From a virus: DNA of 48,981 nt. The stretch's first letter is position 1, and every line of letters begins with the position of its first letter. Shown in pieces: positions 10,901 through 18,656 of the stretch. Where the stretch lies: positions 1 through 48,981 of IMG/VR virus record IMGVR_UViG_3300025168_000136; one strand, given 5' to 3'. Below the pieces are notes generated by a model. It was given only the letters and a program-made list of their open reading frames with translations, had not been told where the DNA came from and searched no databases. A program made the position numbers and the translations under genes.

Positions 10901-11751
10901 CTGCCACTGGGTTCTTGTTGCTTGGGCCGAAGGGTGTCCCTGCCTACGGCATCTTCGCTATGATCTACAACGCATTTATTGCTGGTGATGAAGACGATGA
11001 CTTAAACACGGTGATCTCCAAGACACTATCTGAGGGTATGTACTTCGGGTTGTTTGCACGTATAACTGGCATGGATATTACTGACCGTGCGGCACTTACT
11101 AACCTTATGATAAGAGACTCCAGTAACTACGTGCCAGATAACAAGGTAGAGTTTTTAATGGACAGCTACCTCGGCCCTGCGTGGAGTGTAAGTAAACGAG
11201 CGGTTGAAGGTGGGTACGAAGCAATGTTTGATGAAAACCCTAGGAACAATAGGCGTGGGTGGGAGAAACTAGCCCCTGCCGGTTTTTCCAACATTCTCAA
11301 GGCGATTAGGTTTAGTGACGAAGGTTACAACACATCTCGCGGTGACACGATAGTTGGTGACCTGAGCCTAATGGACTTACTACGTCAGGCGTTAGGTTTT
11401 CGTCCCGTTAAGTTCAGTGCGGGCCAATCAGAGCTAGCTAGAAACTACCGTGTAACTCGTTCCCAGAGCAACAGGAAGTCGATCATACTGGATGATGCTT
11501 GGTACTTACAGGAAAATGCTAGGCGGGAAGGTCGTTCAATAAACCCTGATGAGTTGAGAAAGCTGCAGGAGGAGATAGTAGAGTTTAATGCCAAGTATCC
11601 AGCCGATGCAGTGACCTCCGCCACCTTAAAAGCTTCCTACAATACACGGGCAAGAAACTCGGCCATTGCAGCAATTACTGGGGGTATGGTAACTCCTAAG
11701 AAATACCTACGTGCAGTAATGGAGTCTAACGAAGAAGCCTTTAGGGCATAA
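4984..11751 (+). CDS. Giant (2255 aa) polyvalent internal-virion-like protein with zincin motif
   Basis: The longest gene of the window. The N-terminal 330 residues are Ala/Gly-rich with amphipathic or hydrophobic stretches. A proline repeat (PPKTPPKTPPETPP) lies near 357-374, followed by charged coiled regions to about 1000. A metalloprotease-like site follows: H1051-E1052-S-A-H1055, with a possible third ligand E1099 in EEFVAEAF, the HExxH...E arrangement of gluzincins. The C-terminal half has long mixed domains with no motif I can name and a hydrophobic segment near 1980-2005 (GFLLLGPKGVPAYGIFAMIY). Architecture and position after an SLT protein resemble ejected proteins such as T7 gp16 or phage 'large polyvalent proteins'; that comparison is inference. 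Injected proteolysis of a host target or self-processing is possible. Confidence 0.9.
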   Translation: MAADIQQILTALRNADAVGDTEAATRLAELAKQFTPAPPVEREVGIGEAAGIGFERGVGRFGSTITDIIPALVGSAVGADEYAKEQLEEAATKQAALPAPVFESYKDVEGIGDAAKFVAETMGEQIPNMGLALGTALTGGAAAPTLLGGRALATKAATEIAKKEAAKLVAKQATAGQLVGAGLGSYVLNAPEVFQNIFQETGELAPATALLFGAAAAALDSVLPVALARNISAPVKAEAAKKLLLRSGMKPSILRSGTVGLAKGVGTEGITEGAQEAISIAAERLIDDNPDLFGGKEWDRIIESSVRGAVAGGGFGTIGGSIEGAREKAAARQEQTAVEQREREVAEEQTVSPSVTPETPPKTPPKTPPETPPETSPVVKEMSAQSVAQDVEDLTREEFDAKYEGLYNYDEIMDADEGQTVSPVVKAPELSDAEITAATAEGSRVVDRAKEKEREAKEVDPEIAVIIRTQRERRKAFEKLKKESEVVEAAKTYEQETDERIAKETEERRKEFEDLKNKPTPATTPPPIAPATPTDTGTNAVGTLLLDAPATFTNRKMAAAAETYEAANQRVIAKPNVVNKGKLAKATKDYNAAIREDREAQAKVYESTPTTTVAPIAPADKPVTTTVANTVTPAVDRTKQVFEDRDFTTLKDEKNPAKQKTENVGQGAFRRILAGETADFSNLPESAWRGLPIEVNEKSPTWSIMKALNTVAFASTGQREFKGKEKSMLKEKTDGEKAVQFVRENFSPQVNASLDVLIASQQEIETERVRKDTGEEVAEDEVVDENAPAPVIAERFRPDTKSSPVKVLSPSAVAKVNKSKKGKELAVEVGRQTKNTKQKAVSKKADDDFTRDQLVTLEQINDNIEVEIFESAEAESKATGIPLADVKEEYRAKQRLKKQELEAIDTSNPINSDAEKVKNAAAAIIEMRNKTSKDKETEAAANAAFDIASKKLKASAVLSGMGTVSAKVNNKLLAGDIVGALTQIASDTTNTDLAKVAKTLARRMSKERTKLTLIDGLTDAEGVLLAGSYVHTTRQISLNNAGPISIHAVLHESAHAATHDALMNKSDPITKKLTKLWKEAQSLIPAEYGVTSLEEFVAEAFTNPRFQAMLASYKPASQPLSAWRRFINAIFTRIGLRGEPLSAKDEVLTLANFIMGSTIDNRNATTVRQYLSEGKPDQALFEMRKGARSLSKAGIKDSNIVLASWARTATAKSREQVMNAVSMNHLVEWAQKTTFGKEATELHELIIQEDGERGRMAGEDAKLADILRNAFKGDVEALNAFTFIATEGTDFGVDVAKPLNTYTKFGLAYSLADGTLVENRNFPNQLARDEKLAALKAEIKVVNAKEKPDKGDLVIVGGVQKLEPSTEKQMKWKELRPLWDKKLNKEQKSAYITLRDHYTSRQKEVRKAVAARMDALTQDDSVLRRQIKDIVFEKIMKSGSIDPYFPFDRRGQFWIGFTYGKAEGKGTEYYTTPFESEAARAVAMDRLREDPTVDQDTLEEMSADKVAAMNGADINNVSTSFVLEMTNEVDKVKLPKGEEGSTEADSFAKVEELKLKLRELLLRTLPQQGLVQTQKKRAGFKGYEENPIIAFQSRSKLTNNAFVNLKYEVQISKVAKELRQKAKDAEYANNSMERYLSLALAGTKAETDATVLKLPSYAEFAKNPYISKFARNVRAGVFMFTLGANISAPVVNLSVLGLIVSPRLQADYGPLKGLAALRKAIGVYGSTFGDVDSEVLPDMEQGSDGNYFVKARNYVKKRGGFGMGNTKGTKQHAVFNPLTQRMEDIGLDNRTISQDMAEFDSPTSAILQKASFYSGFIFNHSERAARQITALSVYIGEMEAKTGKKIKDVTKAEVEQYGGDAAVKATMMMEELNASALQTTAPRLTQNTLGSLVGQFKRFPMNVLTIQTKMAAAGYRVMTLKTRAKVQAAEAAMAEAQTTGDTAAYDQAEADLAAAKAEGAENLKAVQNWGYMTATGFLLLGPKGVPAYGIFAMIYNAFIAGDEDDDLNTVISKTLSEGMYFGLFARITGMDITDRAALTNLMIRDSSNYVPDNKVEFLMDSYLGPAWSVSKRAVEGGYEAMFDENPRNNRRGWEKLAPAGFSNILKAIRFSDEGYNTSRGDTIVGDLSLMDLLRQALGFRPVKFSAGQSELARNYRVTRSQSNRKSIILDDAWYLQENARREGRSINPDELRKLQEEIVEFNAKYPADAVTSATLKASYNTRARNSAIAAITGGMVTPKKYLRAVMESNEEAFRA

Positions 11752-11754
11752 AAA

Positions 11755-11774
11755 AGCCCCGCGTAAGCAGGGCT
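11755..11774 (-). terminator. Rho-independent terminator ending the leftward operon
   Basis: The hairpin pairs AGCCC with GGGCT and GC with GC around a C/A mismatch, and has a GTAA tetraloop. Read leftward it is followed at once by TTTTTT, giving a canonical terminator for minus-strand transcripts. Read rightward there is no T run, so it should stop the replication operon rather than the giant gene. It sits 4 bases past the stop of the convergent giant gene. Confidence 0.8.
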
Positions 11775-11863
11775 AAAAATCTCTTACGAGAATGATGAAA
11801 GGGCAGTTTACAGTTTCATAGAACTCCATGCAACACCATGCAACTCCAAACAACTAAATCTCT

Positions 11864-12082
11864 TTAAGATAACCGCCAGACCCTTACCCCGTACAACCCA
11901 CGCTCTACACGAACACGTCTCTCTACCTGCTCACGCTTCAGTCCGGTGGCTGCTAGTAGTTGTTTGAGCGCTAAGTTAGTGTGGAGAGTTGGGATGAAGA
12001 CCGAAGTGCCTGAAACAAATTTGTCCCAGTCCACAATGGCCCTCACCCCATCTGGGGATATATCAGTCGGAACTACTATCAC
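11864..12082 (-). CDS. Small protein of unknown function, 72 aa
   Basis: GTG start overlapping the 3' end of the primase-helicase gene by 20 bases, in another frame. The sequence is MIVVPTDISPDGVRAIV... with a helical, basic C-terminal half (LLAATGLKREQVERRVRVE) that could contact nucleic acid. It is the last gene before the operon terminator. The 90 bases downstream contain a short direct repeat (CATGCAAC-ACCATGCAAC) and nothing else recognised. No ribosome-binding site is obvious, so translational coupling to the upstream gene is likely. Function unknown. Confidence 0.6.
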   Translation of the reverse strand: MIVVPTDISPDGVRAIVDWDKFVSGTSVFIPTLHTNLALKQLLAATGLKREQVERRVRVERGLYGVRVWRLS

Positions 12083-14930
12083 TGTCAGTCACATCCAAGT
12101 CATCCCAAGACATTACCAAGACTTGCTGCTGCATCATAGACATCTTAGTGCCCCTGCCTAGCCTGTCTCTCTTAGATTCGCCGTTCAGCTCTTTGTAGAT
12201 CATGTCCCTCGCATCCTTGTAGCTCAGTTGCTGGAGGACTACCCACTGCTTAAATGGCTGCACTGCTAGGTACAATTTGTTGATGTCATACTCATGCCGT
12301 ATAGACCAGTTGTACATTGGTGTAGCATCCGGCAGCACCAAGTGTTCCGTCTCGCCGGTAGGTCTATCAGTGCTTTTTATGCGCAGTACGCCACGGATGT
12401 TCTCGTTCACGTAGCGAGTCACCAAGTCACGAATATCGACCTTCATCTCTGTAGTGTCCACACGGGACTCGCGTATCTTAGCCACTATCCACTCACGCAG
12501 AGCTTCTAAATCCCAGTCTATAAGGCCAATGACGCTGGCTATCTGCGCGCCAGTAAGTGCCGCACCTGCCTGTGCTGTCCAGTGCCTATTCTCTGCACCT
12601 GCTTCGGAGTCTATTGTTAGCTTCCTAATGTTCTCAGAGAGCAATAATTTAACGGAGTCCAAGTTGTTCAGGACGTACTGGATAAATATCTGCCCAGCGT
12701 GTCCGTAGTTGCCTGACAGGTCATCGTTCAATGCCCTAGCCTGTATAACCTCTTCTTGAGTGTGCAATAGCTGCGTTACCGTAGACTCCATAACCCGCTG
12801 TGCTTCTCCTTTCGGCAGTGCCCTGTATTCGCCCATCTTGTCTATTAGGCTTGTGTTACCTGAAGTGCCACACAGAAGGCTCCATTCCTCTCCTCGGTAA
12901 CGCTCTTGGTTCTGGCCTGTGTTGGTCTGCCTGTTTTTCTGCTCCCCGTCACTGACCGCGTAGGCAAAGTCACTAGCCTCTTTGGCTTTGTAGTTAGATA
13001 GCTCATCAATGTACAACACGAGGTTCTTGTGTAGCTCAGCACGATTCCACACGGAGTTGACCGTATCTTTACCTTTTAACACTAGCTTCTTGTGGTTACC
13101 CCAAACGGAAGCACCTCCCCACTGACCAGTTGTCTTGCCTAAGCCTGATTCCGCACTCATGAGGTGGAAGATGGCCCCCGACACATTGGGCACGAACTCC
13201 ATTAGTGGAGACCCGAAGGACAGGGCAAACATAAACTGGTGTGGCTGAAAGCCTTTCTTGTTGTAGAAACTTGTTACTCGCTTCCAACCCTCTAGCGTTC
13301 CCTTCTTAACAAACATAGGGAAGTACTGCGCGGTACGTGCGCCGGGGGGATTTGGTTCTATTCGATCTGCAAAAACTTCTTTGTCTCCTATGACGAAGGA
13401 CTTGTTGCCTTCTGTCCAACCAAACTGAGTCTTCACTGTTATTTCATCTTGTGTTTCTTGTAGTTGCTCGATCCATTTCTGTACGTAAACCATAAGGGCA
13501 TCACTCTTTGTATTTAATATTTGTATTCCATTCATTCCCATAGCTTTTCGGAACTCTTCTTTTGACGAAAGTCTTACCCCTGATATTACAAAAGTCTGGA
13601 TACCTTCTCTAATAGAGTGGTATTTAAACTCAAAAGAGGGGCCGTCTATGGGGTCTCTTAGTCGCTTCGTGAGGTACAGGTCGCGCTTGTATATCAGCAC
13701 CTCGTCCGCGTTTCCTTCCTTATCCTTTGTCCTCATAAACACTCCACCGTTGGGCGAACGAAAATAAGGAAAAGGGTAATCTGGTATTTTGTGGCGCTCT
13801 AGCTTGACTGGGAGTTCTTCTTCATCTTCCCCTTCAGGCATTGGAACCACGGGAGTTTCTACCGCAACTTCAACTACATTATCTTCAGCAGTAGCTTCAG
13901 GTATCTCCATACATAGACGTATCGGGCTTTTTATCTTCCCATTGTGGGGACACGCCTCGCACGCTGATGGATTGTCATAACTAAAAGTAGTGCATAGATG
14001 CGGGGCATCTACAGAGGAGGCTATCTTTTCTGTCTCTTCGTGAGAGTAGCCTTCATACCCCTTTGAGACCAAGTGTATTGCTTGCTCCCCGTCTTCGCAG
14101 AACTTTGCAATAGAGAGAATGTGTAGCCACTCAGGGTAAGTCATGTCGTTGGGTTCTAGGATAGCCTTGCGTAACTGACCACACCCCCCGCCATTGCCCG
14201 TTGCAGCTAATAGCTTTGCGAACCGCTTCACGTATGGGCTTAAACCCATCGCTTGCTCCATGTCCTTCTTGTCTTGCTCTGAGTACTCTCTGACGCTAAC
14301 TACTGGTATCGGTTGGTGTGGTAACTTAGCTGCAAACGCATCGAGGTCTACTAGCCCAGTACCCATGCTCAACACTTCTACATCTAGCGCAGGTGTGGCT
14401 TTAAAGTTATGCGTATTCGGTATGCGTAGTATCCTAGCTGCATCGGCAGTAACAACAGGGTCAGCATCTAACCCCTGCTCCACACATGCAGCCTTCAACC
14501 TTTCAGCGACAGGTAGCCACTCTTCTCTAATGTACGCCTTTGATAACACCCAATAGACGTGTACGCCTCTCCCCGAATTAACTACCGAAGTAGGTTTGGG
14601 TAAAACGTAGTGCTTACAGAAATCTTTCAGTGCCGCAATGGCATCTGATTGTGTTGGGTATGGCTTCCCTTCGCCACAGTCTAAGTCTAAGAATAGAGCC
14701 TTTAATTGTTTTACGTTGTCGGCTTTCCTTGAATTCTGGTCATCGAACGTACCTAAAGCGTAGTACGCATCATATCCGTCTAAGTCAAAGTTCTCGGCTG
14801 TTTCCACCAAGGAGTCAATTGAACTGTAAAACTTCTGTACTGTTTGCCCATCCTTAATCCCTACCGTGCAGTAGTAGCCTTCCTCACTCAACACCGAGCT
14901 TAGAAATTGTTTTGTATCCATCATTCTCAC
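12063..14930 (-). CDS. Primase-polymerase/helicase fusion (AEP primase + DUF927-like ATPase)
   Basis: 955 residues from a GTG start; ATGs at 14924 and 14921 are equally possible. N-terminal archaeo-eukaryotic-type primase: FLDLDCG gives the metal-binding D82/D84, GRGVHVYW gives H124, and ARILRIPNTHN (166-175) fits the third motif. A cysteine cluster follows (C313, C324-x2-C327 in ACEACPHNGK). The C-terminal half is a superfamily-III/DUF927-like ATPase: Walker A SGLGKTT with K599 and Walker B LYIDEL with D642/E643. Established for these families: such fusions make primers and unwind the fork. It is the main replication initiator of this phage, with polymerase, SNF2 helicase and SSB-like genes upstream in the same operon. 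Confidence 0.9.
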   Translation of the reverse strand: MRMMDTKQFLSSVLSEEGYYCTVGIKDGQTVQKFYSSIDSLVETAENFDLDGYDAYYALGTFDDQNSRKADNVKQLKALFLDLDCGEGKPYPTQSDAIAALKDFCKHYVLPKPTSVVNSGRGVHVYWVLSKAYIREEWLPVAERLKAACVEQGLDADPVVTADAARILRIPNTHNFKATPALDVEVLSMGTGLVDLDAFAAKLPHQPIPVVSVREYSEQDKKDMEQAMGLSPYVKRFAKLLAATGNGGGCGQLRKAILEPNDMTYPEWLHILSIAKFCEDGEQAIHLVSKGYEGYSHEETEKIASSVDAPHLCTTFSYDNPSACEACPHNGKIKSPIRLCMEIPEATAEDNVVEVAVETPVVPMPEGEDEEELPVKLERHKIPDYPFPYFRSPNGGVFMRTKDKEGNADEVLIYKRDLYLTKRLRDPIDGPSFEFKYHSIREGIQTFVISGVRLSSKEEFRKAMGMNGIQILNTKSDALMVYVQKWIEQLQETQDEITVKTQFGWTEGNKSFVIGDKEVFADRIEPNPPGARTAQYFPMFVKKGTLEGWKRVTSFYNKKGFQPHQFMFALSFGSPLMEFVPNVSGAIFHLMSAESGLGKTTGQWGGASVWGNHKKLVLKGKDTVNSVWNRAELHKNLVLYIDELSNYKAKEASDFAYAVSDGEQKNRQTNTGQNQERYRGEEWSLLCGTSGNTSLIDKMGEYRALPKGEAQRVMESTVTQLLHTQEEVIQARALNDDLSGNYGHAGQIFIQYVLNNLDSVKLLLSENIRKLTIDSEAGAENRHWTAQAGAALTGAQIASVIGLIDWDLEALREWIVAKIRESRVDTTEMKVDIRDLVTRYVNENIRGVLRIKSTDRPTGETEHLVLPDATPMYNWSIRHEYDINKLYLAVQPFKQWVVLQQLSYKDARDMIYKELNGESKRDRLGRGTKMSMMQQQVLVMSWDDLDVTDSDSSSD

Positions 14931-14940
14931 ACGCTATAGA

Positions 14941-14966
14941 TTAGGGGTGCTAGCTAACACCCCTAA
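14941..14966 (-). promoter_or_regulatory. Perfect hairpin between the SSB-like and primase genes
   Basis: Nine-base perfect inverted repeat TTAGGGGTG / CACCCCTAA with an 8-base loop, in the 50-base gap between two leftward genes. No T run follows, so it is not a classical terminator. It may be an RNA-processing or stability element, or an operator, lowering primase expression relative to the upstream gene. Confidence 0.55.
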
Positions 14967-14980
14967 GTTCAAAGGAACTA

Positions 14981-15895
14981 CTAGTCATCAAAATCGTCTA
15001 GTAAGCTAGACAAGTCAAGAGCAGCTACAGGTTCTACTTTTGCTGTCTTCTTCTTTGCCTTTTTCTTAGGCTCTATAGGTGCGTCATCGTCAGCAAACAA
15101 CCCTCCTGCGGCTTCTTCTTTAGGTGCAGGTAAGGACGTGGCTTGAAGCTCTTTAGCTTCTTTCGGCGTGATTTTCAACTCCACTAGATTAGCTGTCTCA
15201 GGGTCTTGCTGTGCAGTAATAGCTAGTGCCAACTCTTCCTGTGTCAGTACGCGCTGTGGTTTAAAGCACAGGCGTGGGTGTGTAACTTCTGTGTCGAAAC
15301 GCAGTTCAGTTATCACCGAAGCCAATGGGGCTTTATGCGCGTTAAGGTGTCGTGCGTATGCTTGCATGGACATCTTCTGCTTGTTGTCACCAAACACACT
15401 AGTGGCGGGCAGTGAGAGTAAGTACGTATCAGGAGACACTACGTTACCATCGGCATCAGCAAGCAATACAGCAATACGTTGTTGGTAACGACATGCGCGG
15501 CTTTCACCAGTACCACTGCCTTTTATATTTTGTGGGCAGCTAGAGCAAGATGATGATGGTGCTTCTGAAGGCAGTACATCTTCGGAAGGCTTGCCGTGAC
15601 TAGTGTTTGATGACCAGCAAGTAGGAGCACTGGATTCACCTTCCACATACGTGCCTTCGTAGTACATCCGTGATATGGGAGCAGACTTCACTACCACTAT
15701 GTTCATGGTGCGGCTATCAATAGTGCCGACCTCTTCCCCGCCAACTACCTTACGGAATACTGCGCCACGGATACTCAGCTTACGCCCACCGCTACCGCCA
15801 TCGTTACCCATAAGATTTGTTTCTGGTTCTAGTTGTGCCAGCATATCTGTAAATGCTGCTGGCATGTTTCCAAATAAACCCACTTCTTTTGTCAT
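14981..15895 (-). CDS. Probable single-stranded DNA-binding protein
   Basis: 304 residues with a good ribosome-binding site (AGGAGC-TAGAAA-ATG). The centre holds cysteines and histidines that could bind zinc (APTCWSSNTSHGK, then SSCSSCPQN, then ACRYQQR), as in T4 gp32-like proteins. The C-terminus is Lys-rich (PKKKAKKKTAK) and then acidic, ending DLSSLLDDFDD; an acidic tail is typical of SSBs that recruit replication partners. Position directly before the primase-helicase supports this. I do not recognise a family by overall sequence, so the call rests on composition, tail and context; another zinc-containing replication accessory protein is possible. Confidence 0.65.
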   Translation of the reverse strand: MTKEVGLFGNMPAAFTDMLAQLEPETNLMGNDGGSGGRKLSIRGAVFRKVVGGEEVGTIDSRTMNIVVVKSAPISRMYYEGTYVEGESSAPTCWSSNTSHGKPSEDVLPSEAPSSSCSSCPQNIKGSGTGESRACRYQQRIAVLLADADGNVVSPDTYLLSLPATSVFGDNKQKMSMQAYARHLNAHKAPLASVITELRFDTEVTHPRLCFKPQRVLTQEELALAITAQQDPETANLVELKITPKEAKELQATSLPAPKEEAAGGLFADDDAPIEPKKKAKKKTAKVEPVAALDLSSLLDDFDD

Positions 15896-15905
15896 TTTCT
15901 AGCTC

Positions 15906-16163
15906 CTAAATGTCATCATTTTCGTTAAGCCCGTCCAACACGTGTTGGGGGGAAAGTTCTTTTACGTTTTCTGCAGGCTTCGCTGCACGCAACGCCTCTA
16001 ATACTTCAGGGATGTTAAATCTATACGTGTTACCAACTTTTATGTAGGTGTGCTTAGGTATAGACCCCTGCTTCACCCATTGCCGAATCGTAGTAATCTT
16101 TACTGAAAGATGATCAGATAGATTTTCGATAGGGACGTAAACAGTTGCATTTTGTTTGCTCAT
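15906..16163 (-). CDS. MerR/excisionase-type helix-turn-helix protein
   Basis: 85 residues. VYVPIENLSDHLSVKITTIRQWVKQGSIPKH fits the winged-HTH pattern of AlpA/excisionase-like proteins: a helix-turn-helix followed by the YRFNIPEVLEAL strand-helix. The start overlaps the preceding gene by ATGA. It probably binds DNA, either as a transcription regulator or a DNA-bending factor in replication. No integrase is present, so a role in excision is unlikely. Confidence 0.75.
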   Translation of the reverse strand: MSKQNATVYVPIENLSDHLSVKITTIRQWVKQGSIPKHTYIKVGNTYRFNIPEVLEALRAAKPAENVKELSPQHVLDGLNENDDI

Positions 16164-16573
16164 TTTTTCTTTTTCCTCCGTACATTGATCACATACTCAC
16201 TATCCACGTTAAGTGCTGGGGGCAGTAAGTCAGGACACTCAATTAAAAATTGGCGCATATTGGTCTGCTGTATGCGTTTCTCAAGCAGATCAACACACTC
16301 GTGCTCAAGGATAAACTTGCTCATAGCCTCCCAGTCGCTTGTCCAGTACCGATTTTTAACCGTGCGAAATACCGTACCGTGAGATGTCTGCATAGACTCC
16401 TCACCAGTTTCTTCAATGTTCGCTTTGATTTTGTCGGACAGGGCAGCGCGTAGTACGTCTAACTTGTCGTTAAGTGCACCTTCGGCTTCTTTAAACTCAC
16501 TAGTGAGTTCGGCTTTCTTATCCCGTACTTTGATAAATACAGAGACAAGTCTATCGGTACTTTCTTCACTCAT
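16160..16573 (-). CDS. Unknown protein with coiled-coil N-terminus
   Basis: The ATG at 16573 is chosen because GGAG lies just upstream; the longer TTG-initiated frame would place the ribosome-binding site inside the coding sequence. A charged helical or coiled-coil segment (DRLVSVFIKVRDKKAELTSE onward) leads into a compact domain (HGTVFRTVKNRYWTSDWEAM) and a basic tail (VRRKKKK). The layout resembles siphovirus Gp157-like or Gam-like proteins, which bind DNA or nucleases, but similarity is too weak to name it. Its place among SNF2, HTH and SSB-like genes suggests a recombination or replication role. Confidence 0.7.
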   Translation of the reverse strand: MSEESTDRLVSVFIKVRDKKAELTSEFKEAEGALNDKLDVLRAALSDKIKANIEETGEESMQTSHGTVFRTVKNRYWTSDWEAMSKFILEHECVDLLEKRIQQTNMRQFLIECPDLLPPALNVDSEYVINVRRKKKK

Positions 16574-16627
16574 TTCATCATTCTCCAACAGTTTTATTTA
16601 GTTTTATGGAGTATAGCTAGGTATTAT

Positions 16628-18223
16628 TTATAGTTCAAGCTCTTCTCGGTACAAGTCTATTATTTTGGTGTGCGTTTCCATGCGCCCATCTAGCATCTTG
16701 TAGACTCGTGACTCTACTGGAGAGCCTTGGAGTTGGATAACTGTACAGGGGTGTTTCTGTCCTGCCCTGTGTATTCGTGCATTAGCTTGTGCATACGTTT
16801 CTAACGAAGACACTGGCCCCCACCAAACGATTGTATTAGCTGCAGTGAGTGTGATGCCGTGGGCTGCAGCTTGTGGCTGCACTATAAGAACCCGTGGGTT
16901 TTCTTCATCTTGGAACTGAGCAAAAATCTCGGTGCGCTTACTTGCACTAACATCTCCCCGTATTATTGCGCTTGTGACTTTATCTTTAGTCAGTTTCTCA
17001 GAGAGCAAATCAATCACATGCCTAAAGGGGACAAATATAATAACCTTTTGGCTGGACTCGTCAATCACTTCTCGCAAAACTTTGTATCTATTCTTAATAT
17101 CGAACTCTATTGTCTCTCCACTATCGGTATAAACTGCACCGCATGAGATTTGTAGCAGTTTGTTCATGTTAACTGCAGCGTTTGCTGCAGTGACCGACTC
17201 TTCTGCAATGACTGCCATAAGTTGTTTGCGCAGGCGTTCGTAGTATTTCTTTTGCTGAGTGCTTAACTCCACGTGACGTGTGGCATAGGTAAGCTCAGGC
17301 AAGTCTAGGCATTGGTCTTTAGTGAAACGTATTGCTGGTTGTAACACATCGAACACGGTGTCCACGGCTGTAGGCTTTGGTGCCCACTTAAAGTTAGTGA
17401 CTTTGTACATCACCATTTCGCGGAAAGCCCCGAAGAACCTAGGCACTGTGGCTGGGTTGTTAAGTTTAGCTAAGCCGAATGCGTCTACAGGGGACTGCGC
17501 TGCAGGTGTTCCAGTCATCTGCCATACCCACGTATCTGGGCCTATTAACGTATTGAGGACTTTCCACCGATCTGTTTGAGCGTTTTTGTAGTGGTTCGCC
17601 TCGTCCACAATGATGCAGTCGAACCCACCTGCAGCAATCTCATCACGCACAATAGCCATGCCATCGTAGTTTATGATGATGTATTCGGCATCGCTGTTGA
17701 TTATTTCTCTGCGTTTCTGTGCGTTACTGTGGTGTGCTACGTCTACTTTGCGGTGCATTGCGCAGTTAAATAGCTCGTTACGCCACGCTGAGACCATGAT
17801 GGACAGAGGGCAGATGATAAGTACTCTGTTAATTATCCCCTGTTCCATAAGGAAATCTGAGGCCCACACTGCTGAAGCACTCTTCCCAGTACCTTGCTCG
17901 TTAAAGCAGAAGGCTCTCCGGTTGACTGTTAGGAACGCAGCCGTGGTTTTCTGGTGAGCGTAAGGCTCAAACCTGCCGCCCCACTTGTACTTACCCATGA
18001 TAGGAGAAGGTACGTTCTTAATGTTTAGGTTGTTGAGTACCCGTGTCTCATCAATACCCCAGCGTACTAGCACGTTGTTGTTGCCTAGGTTCTTGCTGTT
18101 AGGTATAGCCGCCGTTATCTGGTTGGGGTTACGGACTTTTAGCAGTAGCCCCCTGTTCTCAATCACTTCCATTTGTTTTTCTCTTCCCCATACGGACGGA
18201 TTCTCCAATTCTGGTTGCGCCAT
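16628..18223 (-). CDS. SNF2-family DEAD/DEAH-like helicase/ATPase
   Basis: 531 residues. Motif I GTGKS at 111-115 (K114), motif II DEANH at 207-211 (an unusual DEAN box), motif III-like TGTP in WQMTGTPAAQSP, and motif VI ARIHRAGQ at 482-489. Together these define both RecA-like lobes of SNF2/Swi2 ATPases, which translocate on duplex DNA and remodel protein-DNA complexes or forks. Start uncertain: 18223 has AGGA six bases upstream, but an ATG at 18172 has GGGGAAGAG upstream and would reduce the overlap with the small gene at 18163-18330 to 10 bases. Transcribed with the replication genes. Confidence 0.9.
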   Translation of the reverse strand: MAQPELENPSVWGREKQMEVIENRGLLLKVRNPNQITAAIPNSKNLGNNNVLVRWGIDETRVLNNLNIKNVPSPIMGKYKWGGRFEPYAHQKTTAAFLTVNRRAFCFNEQGTGKSASAVWASDFLMEQGIINRVLIICPLSIMVSAWRNELFNCAMHRKVDVAHHSNAQKRREIINSDAEYIIINYDGMAIVRDEIAAGGFDCIIVDEANHYKNAQTDRWKVLNTLIGPDTWVWQMTGTPAAQSPVDAFGLAKLNNPATVPRFFGAFREMVMYKVTNFKWAPKPTAVDTVFDVLQPAIRFTKDQCLDLPELTYATRHVELSTQQKKYYERLRKQLMAVIAEESVTAANAAVNMNKLLQISCGAVYTDSGETIEFDIKNRYKVLREVIDESSQKVIIFVPFRHVIDLLSEKLTKDKVTSAIIRGDVSASKRTEIFAQFQDEENPRVLIVQPQAAAHGITLTAANTIVWWGPVSSLETYAQANARIHRAGQKHPCTVIQLQGSPVESRVYKMLDGRMETHTKIIDLYREELEL

Positions 18224-18330
18224 GCGTTATCCTGCAATGCTTTTACATATGCTCCGTAGTCACTCATTAGGGTATCTTGTATGCCGTGCATCCAGTCGTA
18301 CTGGTAGAAGGCTTGCATTAGTGTTCTCAT
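18163..18330 (-). CDS. Small aromatic-rich protein, 55 aa
   Basis: Begins MRTLMQAFYQYDWMHG and ends WRIRPYGEEKNKWK; rich in Tyr and Trp. GAGG lies about 10 bases before the ATG. It fills the only gap between the helicase and the next gene. Its stop overlaps an internal helicase ATG at 18172, a typical coupled arrangement. It is unrecognised. It is real only if the helicase begins at 18172 or if a 61-base overlap is tolerated. Confidence 0.45.
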   Translation of the reverse strand: MRTLMQAFYQYDWMHGIQDTLMSDYGAYVKALQDNAWRNQNWRIRPYGEEKNKWK

Positions 18331-18351
18331 TCCATCATCCTCATTTTAGGT

Positions 18352-18654
18352 CTACTTGCCCTTACCCTTCTTCTGGTAATTTCTTGCACGGTTCTTGCTT
18401 TTACTTTCTACTTTCACACCATCTTTATTCTTGCCGCCTTTTACTAATGCCTTCTTGTGGCTAACGTCCTTGCCCTCGCGCTTGTCGGCTTTGCCGTTCT
18501 TGTTAGCGTCTTTACCTTCCTTATCCATCTTACGTCTAGCACGTTGCCGCTCCATCCTACGTTCAAATGTTGCACTACCTACAGGTGCGTTAGTCTGCTT
18601 CTTGCGTTTTGACTTTGCCTTTTTCTTTGCTTTTGTCTCACTTTTTGTTGCCAT
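18352..18654 (-). CDS. Very basic Lys/Arg-rich protein, possibly degenerate HNH-type
   Basis: 100 residues, about a third Lys or Arg (KAKKKAKSKRKKQ at the start). Strong ribosome-binding site (GGGAGGAG). The C-terminal half (KDVSHKKALVKGGKNKDG, then SKNRARN) resembles the D-x-x-H ... GG ... N pattern of small HNH nucleases, but it has VSH where functional enzymes usually show a DH pair, so it may be an inactive DNA-binding relative. Sandwiched between SNF2 and RecB-like genes. It will bind nucleic acid; nuclease activity is only a guess. Confidence 0.65.
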   Translation of the reverse strand: MATKSETKAKKKAKSKRKKQTNAPVGSATFERRMERQRARRKMDKEGKDANKNGKADKREGKDVSHKKALVKGGKNKDGVKVESKSKNRARNYQKKGKGK

Positions 18655-18656
18655 GT

